From: DATKUK01 sp035530655
GTDB lineage: Bacteria; Planctomycetota; Phycisphaerae; UBA1845; DATKUK01
DNA length: 64,000 nucleotides
Direction: 5' to 3'
Assembly (NCBI GenBank): GCA_035530655.1
Contig: DATKUK010000086.1
Coordinates: 18,013-82,012, forward strand
Shown here: positions 51,317 through 59,818 of the stretch, piece by piece
How the letters are laid out: the number at the start of each line of letters is the position of its first letter
Numbering within the stretch: the stretch's first letter is position 1
The notes under the pieces: generated by a model
What the model saw: the letters and a program-made list of their open reading frames with translations, nothing else
Databases searched by the model: none
What the model was told of the DNA's origin: nothing
Made by a program: the position numbers and the translations under genes

Positions 51317-51852
51317 AGCAATTACCTCAATTACCTCAGCGTCGTGACCCGCACAGAAGTAGTATCACATTCAAGTCTTCGGCAGGCTAACCGCGGTCGC
51401 GATTTGATCGCGTTCGACCAGCCGGGCCCGATAAACGCAGCCTGCCCTGCCGCCGACGCGCGAGGGTGTGTGGCCTGGCCAGCCCCCACCGGCGTCCGAA
51501 TACTCCAGCCGCCAGCCCGACTCGCTCTTCGACACCGTCACACTGCGCAAGATCCGTCGGCTCGGGCGACAGGGGCAAACTCAGGGTGGTGTGAGCCACA
51601 CCCACCACGCGCCAAAGCACCCGTGCACCGGTCGCGACCCGTCGGGGCTCCTCGCACAGCCGGACACAATCCGGAGTCGCACCATTGTGGTAGTGTCGCC
51701 TCCACGTTAGACTCGTCGGCTCGCCTCTGGGGCGGGAAATGCATTTCCCGGCGCGAGCTTCGCCATTGCGGGAAGCCATGACAATGCAGGTGGGTCGGGG
51801 ACCGATAGCGGCCTGGACCAACGGTCGGCGGCGGCTCCTCTATTACATTCAT
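51317..51852. other. gene-free interval before the toxin-antitoxin promoter
   Basis: About 540 bp between the DUF1571 gene and the palindromic operator of higBA. Overlapping short frames on both strands look non-coding. The only structure I see is CGGGAAATGCATTTCCCG at 51733-51750, a perfect 18-bp palindrome. Confidence 0.5.
51733..51750. repeat. perfect 18-bp palindrome
   Basis: CGGGAAATGCATTTCCCG is self-complementary over its whole length, with no loop. It lies in non-coding DNA about 100 bp from the higBA operator. It could be a protein-binding site or a dispersed palindromic repeat. Confidence 0.6.
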
Positions 51853-51875
51853 CTTTTCACCCTTAGGGTGAAAAG
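51853..51875. promoter_or_regulatory. 23-bp palindromic operator candidate of higBA
   Basis: Two 11-bp arms, CTTTTCACCCT and AGGGTGAAAAG, flank a central T and are perfectly complementary. It ends four bases before the -35 hexamer of the higBA promoter. HigA antitoxins bind such palindromes through their XRE domain to repress their own operon, so this is the expected autoregulatory site. Confidence 0.75.
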
Positions 51876-51879
51876 GCGC

Positions 51880-51908
51880 TTGACAACGGTGCAGCCGCGG
51901 GGTAGATT
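51880..51908 (+). promoter_or_regulatory. promoter of higB-higA
   Basis: TTGACA (51880-51885), a perfect -35 hexamer, is followed after 17 bp by TAGATT (51903-51908). The toxin start codon lies 22 bp further on, behind GGAGG (51920-51924). Confidence 0.7.
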
Positions 51909-51930
51909 ACTATAGGCACGGAGGCCGTCA

Positions 51931-52233
51931 GTGGATTTCGAGTTCTCGGATGGCAAGCTTGAGAAGCTCTATACCCGAGGAACGGGGGCGCACGCCTATC
52001 CCGAGGGCGTCGTGGATTCGTTCCTGAGGCGGGTGCGGACGATTGATGCCGCTAGGGATGAGCGTGACCTGCGGGTGCCTGCCAGCGTCCATTTCGAGAA
52101 GCTTAAAGGCAACTACGCCGGGAGCTACTCCCTGCGGCTCAAGGGCCGCTGGCGGCTTATTCTGCGGATCGTCAACAGGCAGGACAGGAAGGTCGTCGTG
52201 ATCGACCAGATCACCCAGCATTACGGAGATTAG
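51931..52233 (+). CDS. higB: HigB/RelE-type mRNA interferase toxin
   Basis: A 100-residue toxin of the HigB branch of the RelE/ParE superfamily. LEKLYTRGTGAHAYPEGVVDSFLRRVRTIDAARDERDLRVPASVHFEKLKGNYAGSYSLRLKGRWRLILRI is the full family core; the LRL..RWRL strand carries the basic residues that contact mRNA. Such toxins cleave ribosome-bound mRNA. The start is GTG 51931, six bases after GGAGG. Toxin-first order and a four-base gap to the antitoxin are typical of higBA. Confidence 0.88.
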   Translation: MDFEFSDGKLEKLYTRGTGAHAYPEGVVDSFLRRVRTIDAARDERDLRVPASVHFEKLKGNYAGSYSLRLKGRWRLILRIVNRQDRKVVVIDQITQHYGD

Positions 52234-52237
52234 GGCC

Positions 52238-53350
52238 ATGACCGAGAAGCTGCGACCATTTCGGCCGATCGCACCGGGGGAGATCCTCAAGGACGAACTC
52301 GATGCGCGGGGATGGACCCAGTCCGATCTGGCTGAGATCCTTGGGCGGCCCATCCAGGCCATCAACGAGATCGTCAGCGGTAAGAAAGCCATCGTCCCCG
52401 CGACGGCCGTCGAGTTGTCCCGAGCATTCGGCACGAGCGCAGAATTCTGGCTGAACCTGGAGTCGGCCTACCGCCTCGATCTGCTCCATCATCAAGGCGG
52501 CGGTAACGACCAGATCGCCCGGCGGGCGAAAATCTACTCCCTCGCCCCCGTCAAAGACCTCGCCAAAAAGGGCTGGATCAGCAGAACCAGCGATCTGGAC
52601 ATTATCGAGCGCGAGGTGTGCCGACTGCTGGAAATCGACTCGATCGACGAGACGCCCAACCTGTCCCTGGCGGCCCGCAAGTCCGATCCCTATGGTGAGT
52701 TCTCCCCGGCGCAGATCGCCTGGGCTTGTCGTGCCCGGCAACAGGCCAGCCGGCAGAAGGTCAAACGCTTCGACCGGCGCCGGTTCAATGCTCAGGTCCC
52801 GAAGCTTGCTCAGCTTTCCATCGAGGACGAAGCTCTGGCCCAACTGCTCGAAGCATTGGCCGGTTTGGGCGTGCGGCTCGTCGTCGTCGAGCATCTGCCG
52901 CAGACCTACATCGACGGAGCCGCCCTCTGGCTCGATGCCAAGTCACCGGTCGTGGCGGTGTCATTGCGGTACGATCGGATCGACTCCTTTTGGTTCACCC
53001 TCATGCACGAGCTGGCCCACATCCGGCTAAGCGCCGCGTACGCCGCCCACGTGGACGACAACCTCGTCGGCCCCAACGCCGAGCCCAGAGAAGATAAGTC
53101 GCAGGACGAACAGGCCGCAGACGCCTTGGCGTGCCAGTGGCTCGTGCCAGACAAGGAGTTGGACGCGTTCGTCGCCCGAACGAAGCCCTATTTCTCCCAA
53201 GCAGCCATCCGGAAGTTCGCTGACAGCGTCGGCGTGCACGCGGGCATTGTCGTGGGTCGGCTCCAACATCTCCGTGCGGTTCCCTACAGCCACAGCCGGG
53301 GTATGCTGGTCAAGGTTCGGGCTGCACTGGTGGAGCAGATCGGCCGCTGA
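52238..53350 (+). CDS. higA: HigA antitoxin fused to an ImmA/IrrE-type zinc peptidase domain
   Basis: A 370-residue two-domain protein. Residues about 10-75 are the HigA XRE helix-turn-helix: PGEILKDELDARGWTQSDLAEILGRPIQAINEIVSGKKAI, then TAVELSRAFGTSAEFWLNLE. A helical middle (90-200) leads to an ImmA/IrrE-like metallopeptidase: FWFTLMHELAHIRL with HELAH at 257-261 and a downstream acidic DEQAADALACQWLVP, where E/D supplies the third zinc ligand. Plain HigA is about 100 residues, so this is a long form. The peptidase may cleave the antitoxin or a partner under stress; that is inference. The start follows the toxin by four bases. Confidence 0.88.
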   Translation: MTEKLRPFRPIAPGEILKDELDARGWTQSDLAEILGRPIQAINEIVSGKKAIVPATAVELSRAFGTSAEFWLNLESAYRLDLLHHQGGGNDQIARRAKIYSLAPVKDLAKKGWISRTSDLDIIEREVCRLLEIDSIDETPNLSLAARKSDPYGEFSPAQIAWACRARQQASRQKVKRFDRRRFNAQVPKLAQLSIEDEALAQLLEALAGLGVRLVVVEHLPQTYIDGAALWLDAKSPVVAVSLRYDRIDSFWFTLMHELAHIRLSAAYAAHVDDNLVGPNAEPREDKSQDEQAADALACQWLVPDKELDAFVARTKPYFSQAAIRKFADSVGVHAGIVVGRLQHLRAVPYSHSRGMLVKVRAALVEQIGR

Positions 53351-53374
53351 CACAAATCGGAAAGGGCTTGGCCG

Positions 53375-54523
53375 ATGAGCGAGTATCAATACTACGAGTT
53401 CCAGGCGATAGATCGTCCCTTGAGCGAGCAGCAGATGGCTGAGCTTCGCGCGATCTCCACCCGCGCGAGAATCACGCCGACGAGTTTCGTCAACACATAC
53501 CAGTGGGGCAATCTGAAGGCCGACCCCTGCCGCCTCCTCGAGAAGTACTTCGACGCATTCCTCTACGAGAGCAACTGGGGAATCCATTGGCTGATGTTTC
53601 GGGTTCCGCGCGACGTCTTCGGTGCCGAGGCGAGGGCCTATGCCTGCGACGAGGCCCTCGCCATTCGAGATCGTGGCAAGCACACACTCATCCAGTTCTG
53701 TTCCGAAGAGGAGCCGTCGGACTGGGAAGAGGACGAGACCCACCTCGGCGGACTCATCCGCCTGCGGTCAGACATCCTCAGCGGCGACCACCGCGCCTTG
53801 TACCTCGGGTGGCTTCTGGGGGTCGAACACGAGGATGTGGAAGAGCACGATCAGGAACCGCCCGTGCCTCCGGGCCTGAACGACCTGTCCGCGTCGTTGA
53901 CGGAGCTTGTCGAGTTCCTCCGGATCGATCCGGATCTTGTCTCGGCCGCTGCCCAGGCCAGCCAGCCGCTTTCAGGGCAGGCCCTGCCCCCCGAGAAGCA
54001 ACTGCGCGCCTGGATACGCTCGCTGAGCAGTTCCACCAAAGACGCCCTTCTGCTGCGCGTTGCCAGAGGCGCGGGCGCCAATCTCCAATGGGAACTCTTG
54101 AACGACTTCATGCGAAGCTCCGACGACGGATCGGGACGAGACACAACCGCACCCGCGCCGAGGCGAACCGTCGCTGAACTGCTTGCGCAGGCCCGCAGCC
54201 TGACCCGGCAACGCCGACGCCGCCTTGCCGAGCAGCGGGCCAAAGAGAAGGAGCGTCTGGAGCGCCAGCGAGCCGCCGCACGAAAGCGACACATCGAAGG
54301 GTTGGTCGGCCGCGAGAAGCAGGTTCGCAGCGACATCGAGACCCTGATCGCCACAAGGCAGCCCAATCGTTACGATCGGGCCGTCGAGCTGTTGACCGAC
54401 CTTGCGGAAGTGGCGAAGCTGACGAAGCAAACCAGCCGGTTCGCCGACTACACGCAAGAAATCCGAAGCCGGCACGGCAGGAAGCAGAACTTCATTCACC
54501 GTCTCGACCAGGCGGGGCTTTGA
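53375..54523 (+). CDS. conserved protein of unknown function downstream of higBA
   Basis: A 382-residue soluble protein. It opens YQYYEFQAIDRPLSEQQMAELRAISTRARITPTSFVNTYQWGNLKADP, a pattern I recall from uncharacterised proteins in many bacteria, often near SWIM-zinc-finger genes, but I cannot assign a function. Acidic central part (DWEEDETHLGG, EHEDVEEHDQEPP), then from about 265 a strongly basic coiled coil (RQRRRRLAEQRAKEKERLERQRAAARKRH) and a helical tail. It starts 24 bp after higA on the same strand and may be co-transcribed with the toxin-antitoxin pair. Confidence 0.7.
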   Translation: MSEYQYYEFQAIDRPLSEQQMAELRAISTRARITPTSFVNTYQWGNLKADPCRLLEKYFDAFLYESNWGIHWLMFRVPRDVFGAEARAYACDEALAIRDRGKHTLIQFCSEEEPSDWEEDETHLGGLIRLRSDILSGDHRALYLGWLLGVEHEDVEEHDQEPPVPPGLNDLSASLTELVEFLRIDPDLVSAAAQASQPLSGQALPPEKQLRAWIRSLSSSTKDALLLRVARGAGANLQWELLNDFMRSSDDGSGRDTTAPAPRRTVAELLAQARSLTRQRRRRLAEQRAKEKERLERQRAAARKRHIEGLVGREKQVRSDIETLIATRQPNRYDRAVELLTDLAEVAKLTKQTSRFADYTQEIRSRHGRKQNFIHRLDQAGL

Positions 54524-54679
54524 AGCATACATCGAATCTTCCCGGTCGCCGGAATCGTGCAACGTGACGTGAGGATTCCACCGACGTCATTGTTCCTCCT
54601 CAATACAGGCCGGCTCGTTGCACGGCCCCGAGGCATTCAGTACCCTGCAAGGGGCAAGCACGCCGGGAGGGCCGAAACC

Positions 54680-55603
54680 ATGTTGGCCGACGCGGTATCT
54701 GCCCTGAAACGCCGCTACGGCTACGTGCTTGCTCTGCTCCTGGTCGGCGTGCTCGTTGTGGCCGGTTGGATATACGTATCCATCTTTCGGATCCACACCG
54801 AGCCCGTCACAGTCGCCCTGCCCGTTATTGCCGACGTTCCTCAAGAACATTGGCATGCGCTGGCGGGTAAGAAGATCCTGTTCGCCCACAAGGAACTGGG
54901 CGACCAGATCGTCGCTGGTCTACAGGATCTGCTGCCGGAAGTCGGTCTGGCTGAGCTTCCGGTTGTTTCGCTCGAACAGAGCAAAGATGCAGCCGCCGGC
55001 TTTATCGCCCACGGCCACGTCGGCCGATGCTTTTATCCCCAAACGAAGATCGACGAGTTCCTCCAACTGCTCGACGAAGGTCTTTCCCCCAAGCCCGACA
55101 TCGCCATACTGAAGTTCTGCTTCAGCGATATTCGCGCCGAAACAGACCTCGATCTGGCGATCTCGCAGTACCGCCGGATGGTGGACCAACTGCGGCGCAG
55201 CCATCCTGCCGTCACCATCATGCACGTCACGGTTCCTCTGTGCACCAGGCCCGGCTGCCTGCGAAGGGGCTTCCGCGAAACCGCCAAATGCCTCGTCGGT
55301 CGGCCGAGCATCTGGCAGGACAATCTATGTCGTCAGAAATTCAACACCTTTCTCAAAGACACCTACAGCCACCTCGATCCGCTCTTCGACCTGGCTCTGG
55401 TCGAGTCGTGCACGCCGGCCGGGCAGCGGTACTATGCCTTCGTCGGCGGCCGGAAGGTCTACCTTTTGGCTGGCGAGCACGCAGTGTCCACCGGCGTGGG
55501 CACCCTCAACCAGGACGGCAGCCGCTGGGTCGCCGAGCAGTTCCTCATCGCCCTGGCCGAAGCCGCCCACAAAAAAGACCATGAGGCGTCCTCCACTCCA
55601 TAG
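54680..55603 (+). CDS. membrane-anchored SGNH-hydrolase-like protein of the polysaccharide locus
   Basis: A 307-residue protein with one N-terminal transmembrane helix (YVLALLLVGVLVVAGWIYV) and a periplasmic body. KKILFAHKELGDQIVAGLQDLL, FCFSDIRAETDLDLAISQYRRMVDQLRRSHPAVTIMHVTVPL and TLNQDGSRWVAEQFLIALAE match an SGNH/GDSL-like family often found in exopolysaccharide loci. Where relatives usually read HLN before the final helix, this has TLN, so the catalytic histidine may be missing. ATG 54680 is supported by GGGAGG upstream; the longer frame to 54557 is not. It converges on the glycosylphosphotransferase gene. Confidence 0.6.
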   Translation: MLADAVSALKRRYGYVLALLLVGVLVVAGWIYVSIFRIHTEPVTVALPVIADVPQEHWHALAGKKILFAHKELGDQIVAGLQDLLPEVGLAELPVVSLEQSKDAAAGFIAHGHVGRCFYPQTKIDEFLQLLDEGLSPKPDIAILKFCFSDIRAETDLDLAISQYRRMVDQLRRSHPAVTIMHVTVPLCTRPGCLRRGFRETAKCLVGRPSIWQDNLCRQKFNTFLKDTYSHLDPLFDLALVESCTPAGQRYYAFVGGRKVYLLAGEHAVSTGVGTLNQDGSRWVAEQFLIALAEAAHKKDHEASSTP

Positions 55604-55762
55604 TCTTATGTTCCGGGCGCGATTCCTGTTTCCTCCCTGACAGTTGCGGCGACAGTCCGAGGCGATGTGCTCGGCCTCCGGGTGCTGACACCTGAAGGGC
55701 CTGCGCCGACTGATGCGCCCTGGGCTCGCTCATGGCTGTGGGTACGGTGCGTCCGCCAGACT

Positions 55763-57523
55763 TCATGCTATCGCCGCTCGCCCACCATGGCGGGTCTGTC
55801 TTTCTGCCTTGGGCTGCCACCACGTCGTCGGGCCTGTCCGCGGCAGTCCCAGGCGACGGAGAACGGGCAGAAAGCCCACTGCCACGATCTGGAGTGTCCT
55901 GCACATGATGCGCAAATCCAACCCGATGGACTGACACCGCACGTACTCGATGTCGTAGTAAATCCACTCCTGGAAGTCGTTGTCCCCGCGGTAGCGTGAT
56001 CGGCACACCTGCCATAGCCCTGTGATCCCGGGGCGAACGGACAGCCTGGCCTCCCGCCACGCAGGACAGAGCCGATTCTCGTTGTCGGGGGACGGACGGG
56101 GGCCTACGAGGCTCATGTGCCCCAACAGAACGTTGATGAACTGCGGGGTCTCATCGAGGTTGGTTTGACGCAGGAGCTGCCCGATCCGTGTGATCCTGGG
56201 GTCATCCAAAATGTCCACATGCAGGCCGTCGACCGCATTCGCCGTGCGAAGCTCTTCCTCGCGGTTCTTGGCATCGACGACCATCGTGCGGAACTTGAGG
56301 CAGCCGAATGTCCGCCCACCCATCGTCTGACGACGGTCCACGTAGAACACCGGACCGCGGCTGCTTAGCTTGATTGCCAGAGCTACAAGCGGGAAGGCCG
56401 GCGCAAGAAGCGCCAGCGCGATCGATGATAGAACAATGTCTGCAGTTCGCTTAAGCGTGCGAGGAAACATGTTTTTCAATGATGGGATAGCGCCGTCCTG
56501 CGGTGCTGAATCGTTCCAGTTACTGGCGCCATTCCCAACTCTCGGTCTGTTGACGTTCCGGCCTGCCGGGGCGCTGCTGGGGGAGTCGCCCACCACGCAC
56601 GAATCGACACGTGCCCCCGCGGGAATCGAAGCGCCCGGCAGGAGCACGCTGTTGCGAACGACGCAGCCCCGACCGACGATGACGCCGTCGCCGACCGTGC
56701 ACGGGCCGAGTACGATTGCCTTGGCGAGGATCCGCACGTCGTGGCCCAGCACCGCAGGGCCTCGCACCAATGCCGAGTGGTCGATGGAGACCGACTCGGC
56801 GGTCACGACCGCGTCGACTCCTGCGGAGCGAAGAGCCTTGGGCAGCAGTTCGCGATGGTACGCAAACATATCGTCCTGCAGGCGGACGATGTCCCCATCG
56901 CTGGTCAGGTCATACGTCGGGACCGCCACCTTCAGGTGGCATGATCTCAGGCCGCCGCTGGCTGCAGCATCCCGCAGTCGCGAGAAATTGCTGGGCCGTT
57001 GGTTGCGGCAGACCTCCCGGAGGGCCGATGCACGAATGGCGATCATTTGGCAAGCGCCGGGCGCGCACGGTTCGACAGCAAGGTCGGTAAGGTACCTTCG
57101 CGCGACATCGGTGATTTGGCCTGCGCGGCCAACCGTCACCTGCTCCTGGTATTGATCTGCCCCGTTGCGGAGGTGCAGAAACGCCAGATCCACGCCGGCC
57201 AGCCGATCGAAGAGCTGCACCAGGAGATCGCCAGGAGGTCTGCCGACCGCTCGTGCATCTGTCAGCAGAAGCCAGCGATCCCGGCCGGGCCTTCCTAGCC
57301 GCCTGATCGCTGGCGGCCAGGCGGAGGCGAAACCTCGCCGCTTGGCTGAGCCGTTGGGGCCGACCATCTCCACAGGACATCCCAGGTTGCGGCGGGTCAC
57401 GGATCGAGCCAGACCCAATAACGTCGAACCCAGCAGGGGGATCTCCGAGACTTGACAGCATGCCGGGCGACCGAGCCTCGTATCGCAGGCCCCCGGGAGG
57501 ATCACATGGCAACAGGCGAACAT
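55763..57523 (-). CDS. nucleotidyltransferase-like/beta-helix/polyprenyl glycosylphosphotransferase fusion
   Basis: A 586-residue three-part protein. Residues 1-190 look like a worn sugar-nucleotidyltransferase core (LGSTLLGLARSVTRRNLGCPV; DRWLLLTDARAVG) without its GTR-type phosphate loop. About 240-320 are left-handed beta-helix hexapeptides (SALVRGPAVLGHDVRILAKAIVLGPCTVGDGVIVGRGC). From about 355, KRTADIVLSSIALALLAPAFPLVALAIKL, GPVFYVDRRQTMGGRTFGCLKFRTMV, LRQTNLDETPQFINVLLGHMSLVGPRP and VRPGITGLWQV form an intact initiating glycosylphosphotransferase, which loads the first sugar-phosphate on undecaprenyl phosphate. Third in the leftward operon, 21 bp after the BY-kinase. Confidence 0.8.
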   Translation of the reverse strand: MFACCHVILPGACDTRLGRPACCQVSEIPLLGSTLLGLARSVTRRNLGCPVEMVGPNGSAKRRGFASAWPPAIRRLGRPGRDRWLLLTDARAVGRPPGDLLVQLFDRLAGVDLAFLHLRNGADQYQEQVTVGRAGQITDVARRYLTDLAVEPCAPGACQMIAIRASALREVCRNQRPSNFSRLRDAAASGGLRSCHLKVAVPTYDLTSDGDIVRLQDDMFAYHRELLPKALRSAGVDAVVTAESVSIDHSALVRGPAVLGHDVRILAKAIVLGPCTVGDGVIVGRGCVVRNSVLLPGASIPAGARVDSCVVGDSPSSAPAGRNVNRPRVGNGASNWNDSAPQDGAIPSLKNMFPRTLKRTADIVLSSIALALLAPAFPLVALAIKLSSRGPVFYVDRRQTMGGRTFGCLKFRTMVVDAKNREEELRTANAVDGLHVDILDDPRITRIGQLLRQTNLDETPQFINVLLGHMSLVGPRPSPDNENRLCPAWREARLSVRPGITGLWQVCRSRYRGDNDFQEWIYYDIEYVRCQSIGLDLRIMCRTLQIVAVGFLPVLRRLGLPRTGPTTWWQPKAERQTRHGGRAAIA

Positions 57524-57544
57524 ATGGCTTCTCGCTAGTGGTTG

Positions 57545-59818
57545 TCAACGTTCAGTCGCTTCTTGGTCGCACGTGGGCGTGTCCTCGGCCTCGTGACAGG
57601 GCGTGATCAGCAACGGAAGCGAATCCGTCTTTCTGTCTCCTCTCCGTCGATGCCCGTCTTCTCGGCCGTAGGCGCCGGCAGTGTACCCGTACGCGCAGTA
57701 CGCGGCAGACTGTGGCATGTTACCGATGACCGCGCCGATGACGTTGGCCTTGGCCTCCAACAGCCTTCGATGGGCCGCCCAGACGGCGGCGCGATCGGAC
57801 CGATGGGCGAGCGCCGCGCAGATCACCGCATCGACTGCCCCGGCCCAGACCAGGGCGTCGGCCACCGCCAACACTGGAGGGCAATCGACAATGACCACGT
57901 CGTAGACCCGAACGGCCTCCTCGAGCAGTCTGGCCGCACGCTTGGGCGTCAGCAAGCGCGTGACCCACCCGTTGCCTGTGGTCGTCGGCAGGACATCCAA
58001 GTTGGATACCACTGAAGCGACTACAAGTTCCTCGAGCGGCTTCCTTGCCAGCAAGGCCCGCCCGAGGCGCTCGTGTCGGGGCAGCTTGAACAACTGCCCG
58101 ACATCGGGCTTGCGGATGTCGCCGTCGATTAGCAGAACCCGCTGCCCCGTTTCGCTGAAGCTCGTGGCGAGGCTGGCAGCTACGCCCGTCTTGCCCTCGC
58201 CACTGCGCGCACTGGTGACCGCCAGGCTCCGTGGCATCTTGCCGTTGGCAGACTGCAGAATGTAGTTACGGATTACGCGATAGGCTTCGGCAAACTCCTC
58301 TCGGTCGACACGTCCTGTCTTGAGATCCTTCAGTCGGGGCACGGTGCCCAGCACACGCAGGTGTCCCGGTCCGGCCACGTCCACGGGCAACTGAACTCGC
58401 CTGTCGAGCCGGTCGACGCCCAGCGCAACCCCGACCGCAAGGAAAACCGATGCCATAAGCGCCACCGCCGTAAACTTGTACCGCTTGTCGACGGTCGGAC
58501 GGCTTGGCGTTGCCGCGTAGGAGGCCACGCTGATGCGCCCGGGCCGACCTCGCTCCATCTCCAGTTGCCGGAGGCGCTGGCTGACTCTCTCGTATTCTTC
58601 TTTTGCGGCGTCGAGTTCCTCCTGCAGCGTCTGGATCGCCAAGCCCTTCCTGCCCATGCTGCTCGACTCCAGATCCTTGGTTTTGAGCACTTCCGCCAGC
58701 GACCGCTGGAGCTGCTTGGTGCTCTCCAGTTCCTGCTGAAGGCGCCGCTGGGTGGCAGCGCCATACTCGGCTTGGCGCGATTGCAGTTGCTCATCGAACT
58801 GCTTGCTCGCACGGGCCTTCTCATCTGCGTAATCTCGGCGGAGCCCATCGATCCGCTTCTCAAGTGCCTTAACAAAGGGGTGCTCCTGAGTAAGTCCCCC
58901 CGCCAAGCGGGTGCGCCTTTCGGCGACGGCTTCGGCCAACTGCCTTGCCAGCGACTGCACCACGGGGTCACCCGTTACGTGCTGCTCTCTTTGTACGACC
59001 CCTTGCTCAGCCGTCACATCGCTCAAGCGGCCCTTTTCCAGTTGCGACAGTCTGGCACGAAGGCGCAACTCCTCGATCTCGGCCTCGGCCAATGCGGCAA
59101 TGATCTTCTGAATGCCTTCGAGGTTGGCGTTCTGTCGGTCGTAGACCGCCGTCGTTCCGAACTCCTCTGCCGACGCGCGAATGGCCTCGGCGAGCTGCCT
59201 CCGCTTGCCCGTGAGGGCCTCTCGCTCGCGTTCGAGCGAGGCGATGGTCTTGCTTTCTTGCTGACTTTCGGATTTGCCGACCAGGTCCATGTACGCGTCC
59301 ACCACAGCGTTGACAACAACGGCGACCTCAGACGGATCCGTCGAGACCATTCTGACCTGAATCAGCTGAGTGTGGCGGATCAGTCCCACCTCCACCGCGT
59401 CGGCCAAGGCGCCGATGGGATCTACCGCACGTACCATCCGCGGAAGCCCTCGAACCGCAGGCTGCTCCTTGGCTGCTGCCAGTACGTTTCGGCTTAGCAG
59501 CAGTTGTGCCTGGGTGTTGAGGAAACTCGTGTACAGGGGTAAAGGCTGAGATTCCTCCGTCTCATACATGATGCGCGGCACGATGGGCGAGACGCGGATA
59601 TTGGCTGCGGCTTCGTACTTGGCCTTGACAACGGTCCAGATGATCCCGCAGAGCACAATCGCGCACGGGATCACCAGTGCCACGGCCAGCCGCCAGCGCC
59701 GCCCTAGGGCTGCGGCGATGTCCCACGAGCCCGGCGCCGGACCGCCGGCATCGTCCCAGGCCGGAGGGCGCGTAGCTAAGTCGCCGATGCGCGGGAGCCG
59801 TTCAATTTCCTGGGACAC
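57545..59818 (-). CDS. polysaccharide co-polymerase/BY-type tyrosine kinase (Wzc-like)
   Basis: A 757-residue inner-membrane protein controlling exopolysaccharide chain length and export. An N-terminal Wzz domain has the first membrane helix (LAVALVIPCAIVLCGIIW, about residues 45-62); a long coiled coil (about 170-420) and the second helix (FTAVALMASVFLAVGVALGV, about 455) follow. The cytoplasmic kinase has Walker A SARSGEGKTGVA, A' RVLLIDGDIRKPDVG and Walker B VYDVVIVDCPPVLAVADA. A tyrosine cluster (YCAYGYTAGAYG, about residues 708-719) is the likely autophosphorylation site. The start overlaps the upstream gene by 17 bp. Confidence 0.9.
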   Translation of the reverse strand: MSQEIERLPRIGDLATRPPAWDDAGGPAPGSWDIAAALGRRWRLAVALVIPCAIVLCGIIWTVVKAKYEAAANIRVSPIVPRIMYETEESQPLPLYTSFLNTQAQLLLSRNVLAAAKEQPAVRGLPRMVRAVDPIGALADAVEVGLIRHTQLIQVRMVSTDPSEVAVVVNAVVDAYMDLVGKSESQQESKTIASLEREREALTGKRRQLAEAIRASAEEFGTTAVYDRQNANLEGIQKIIAALAEAEIEELRLRARLSQLEKGRLSDVTAEQGVVQREQHVTGDPVVQSLARQLAEAVAERRTRLAGGLTQEHPFVKALEKRIDGLRRDYADEKARASKQFDEQLQSRQAEYGAATQRRLQQELESTKQLQRSLAEVLKTKDLESSSMGRKGLAIQTLQEELDAAKEEYERVSQRLRQLEMERGRPGRISVASYAATPSRPTVDKRYKFTAVALMASVFLAVGVALGVDRLDRRVQLPVDVAGPGHLRVLGTVPRLKDLKTGRVDREEFAEAYRVIRNYILQSANGKMPRSLAVTSARSGEGKTGVAASLATSFSETGQRVLLIDGDIRKPDVGQLFKLPRHERLGRALLARKPLEELVVASVVSNLDVLPTTTGNGWVTRLLTPKRAARLLEEAVRVYDVVIVDCPPVLAVADALVWAGAVDAVICAALAHRSDRAAVWAAHRRLLEAKANVIGAVIGNMPQSAAYCAYGYTAGAYGREDGHRRRGDRKTDSLPLLITPCHEAEDTPTCDQEATER

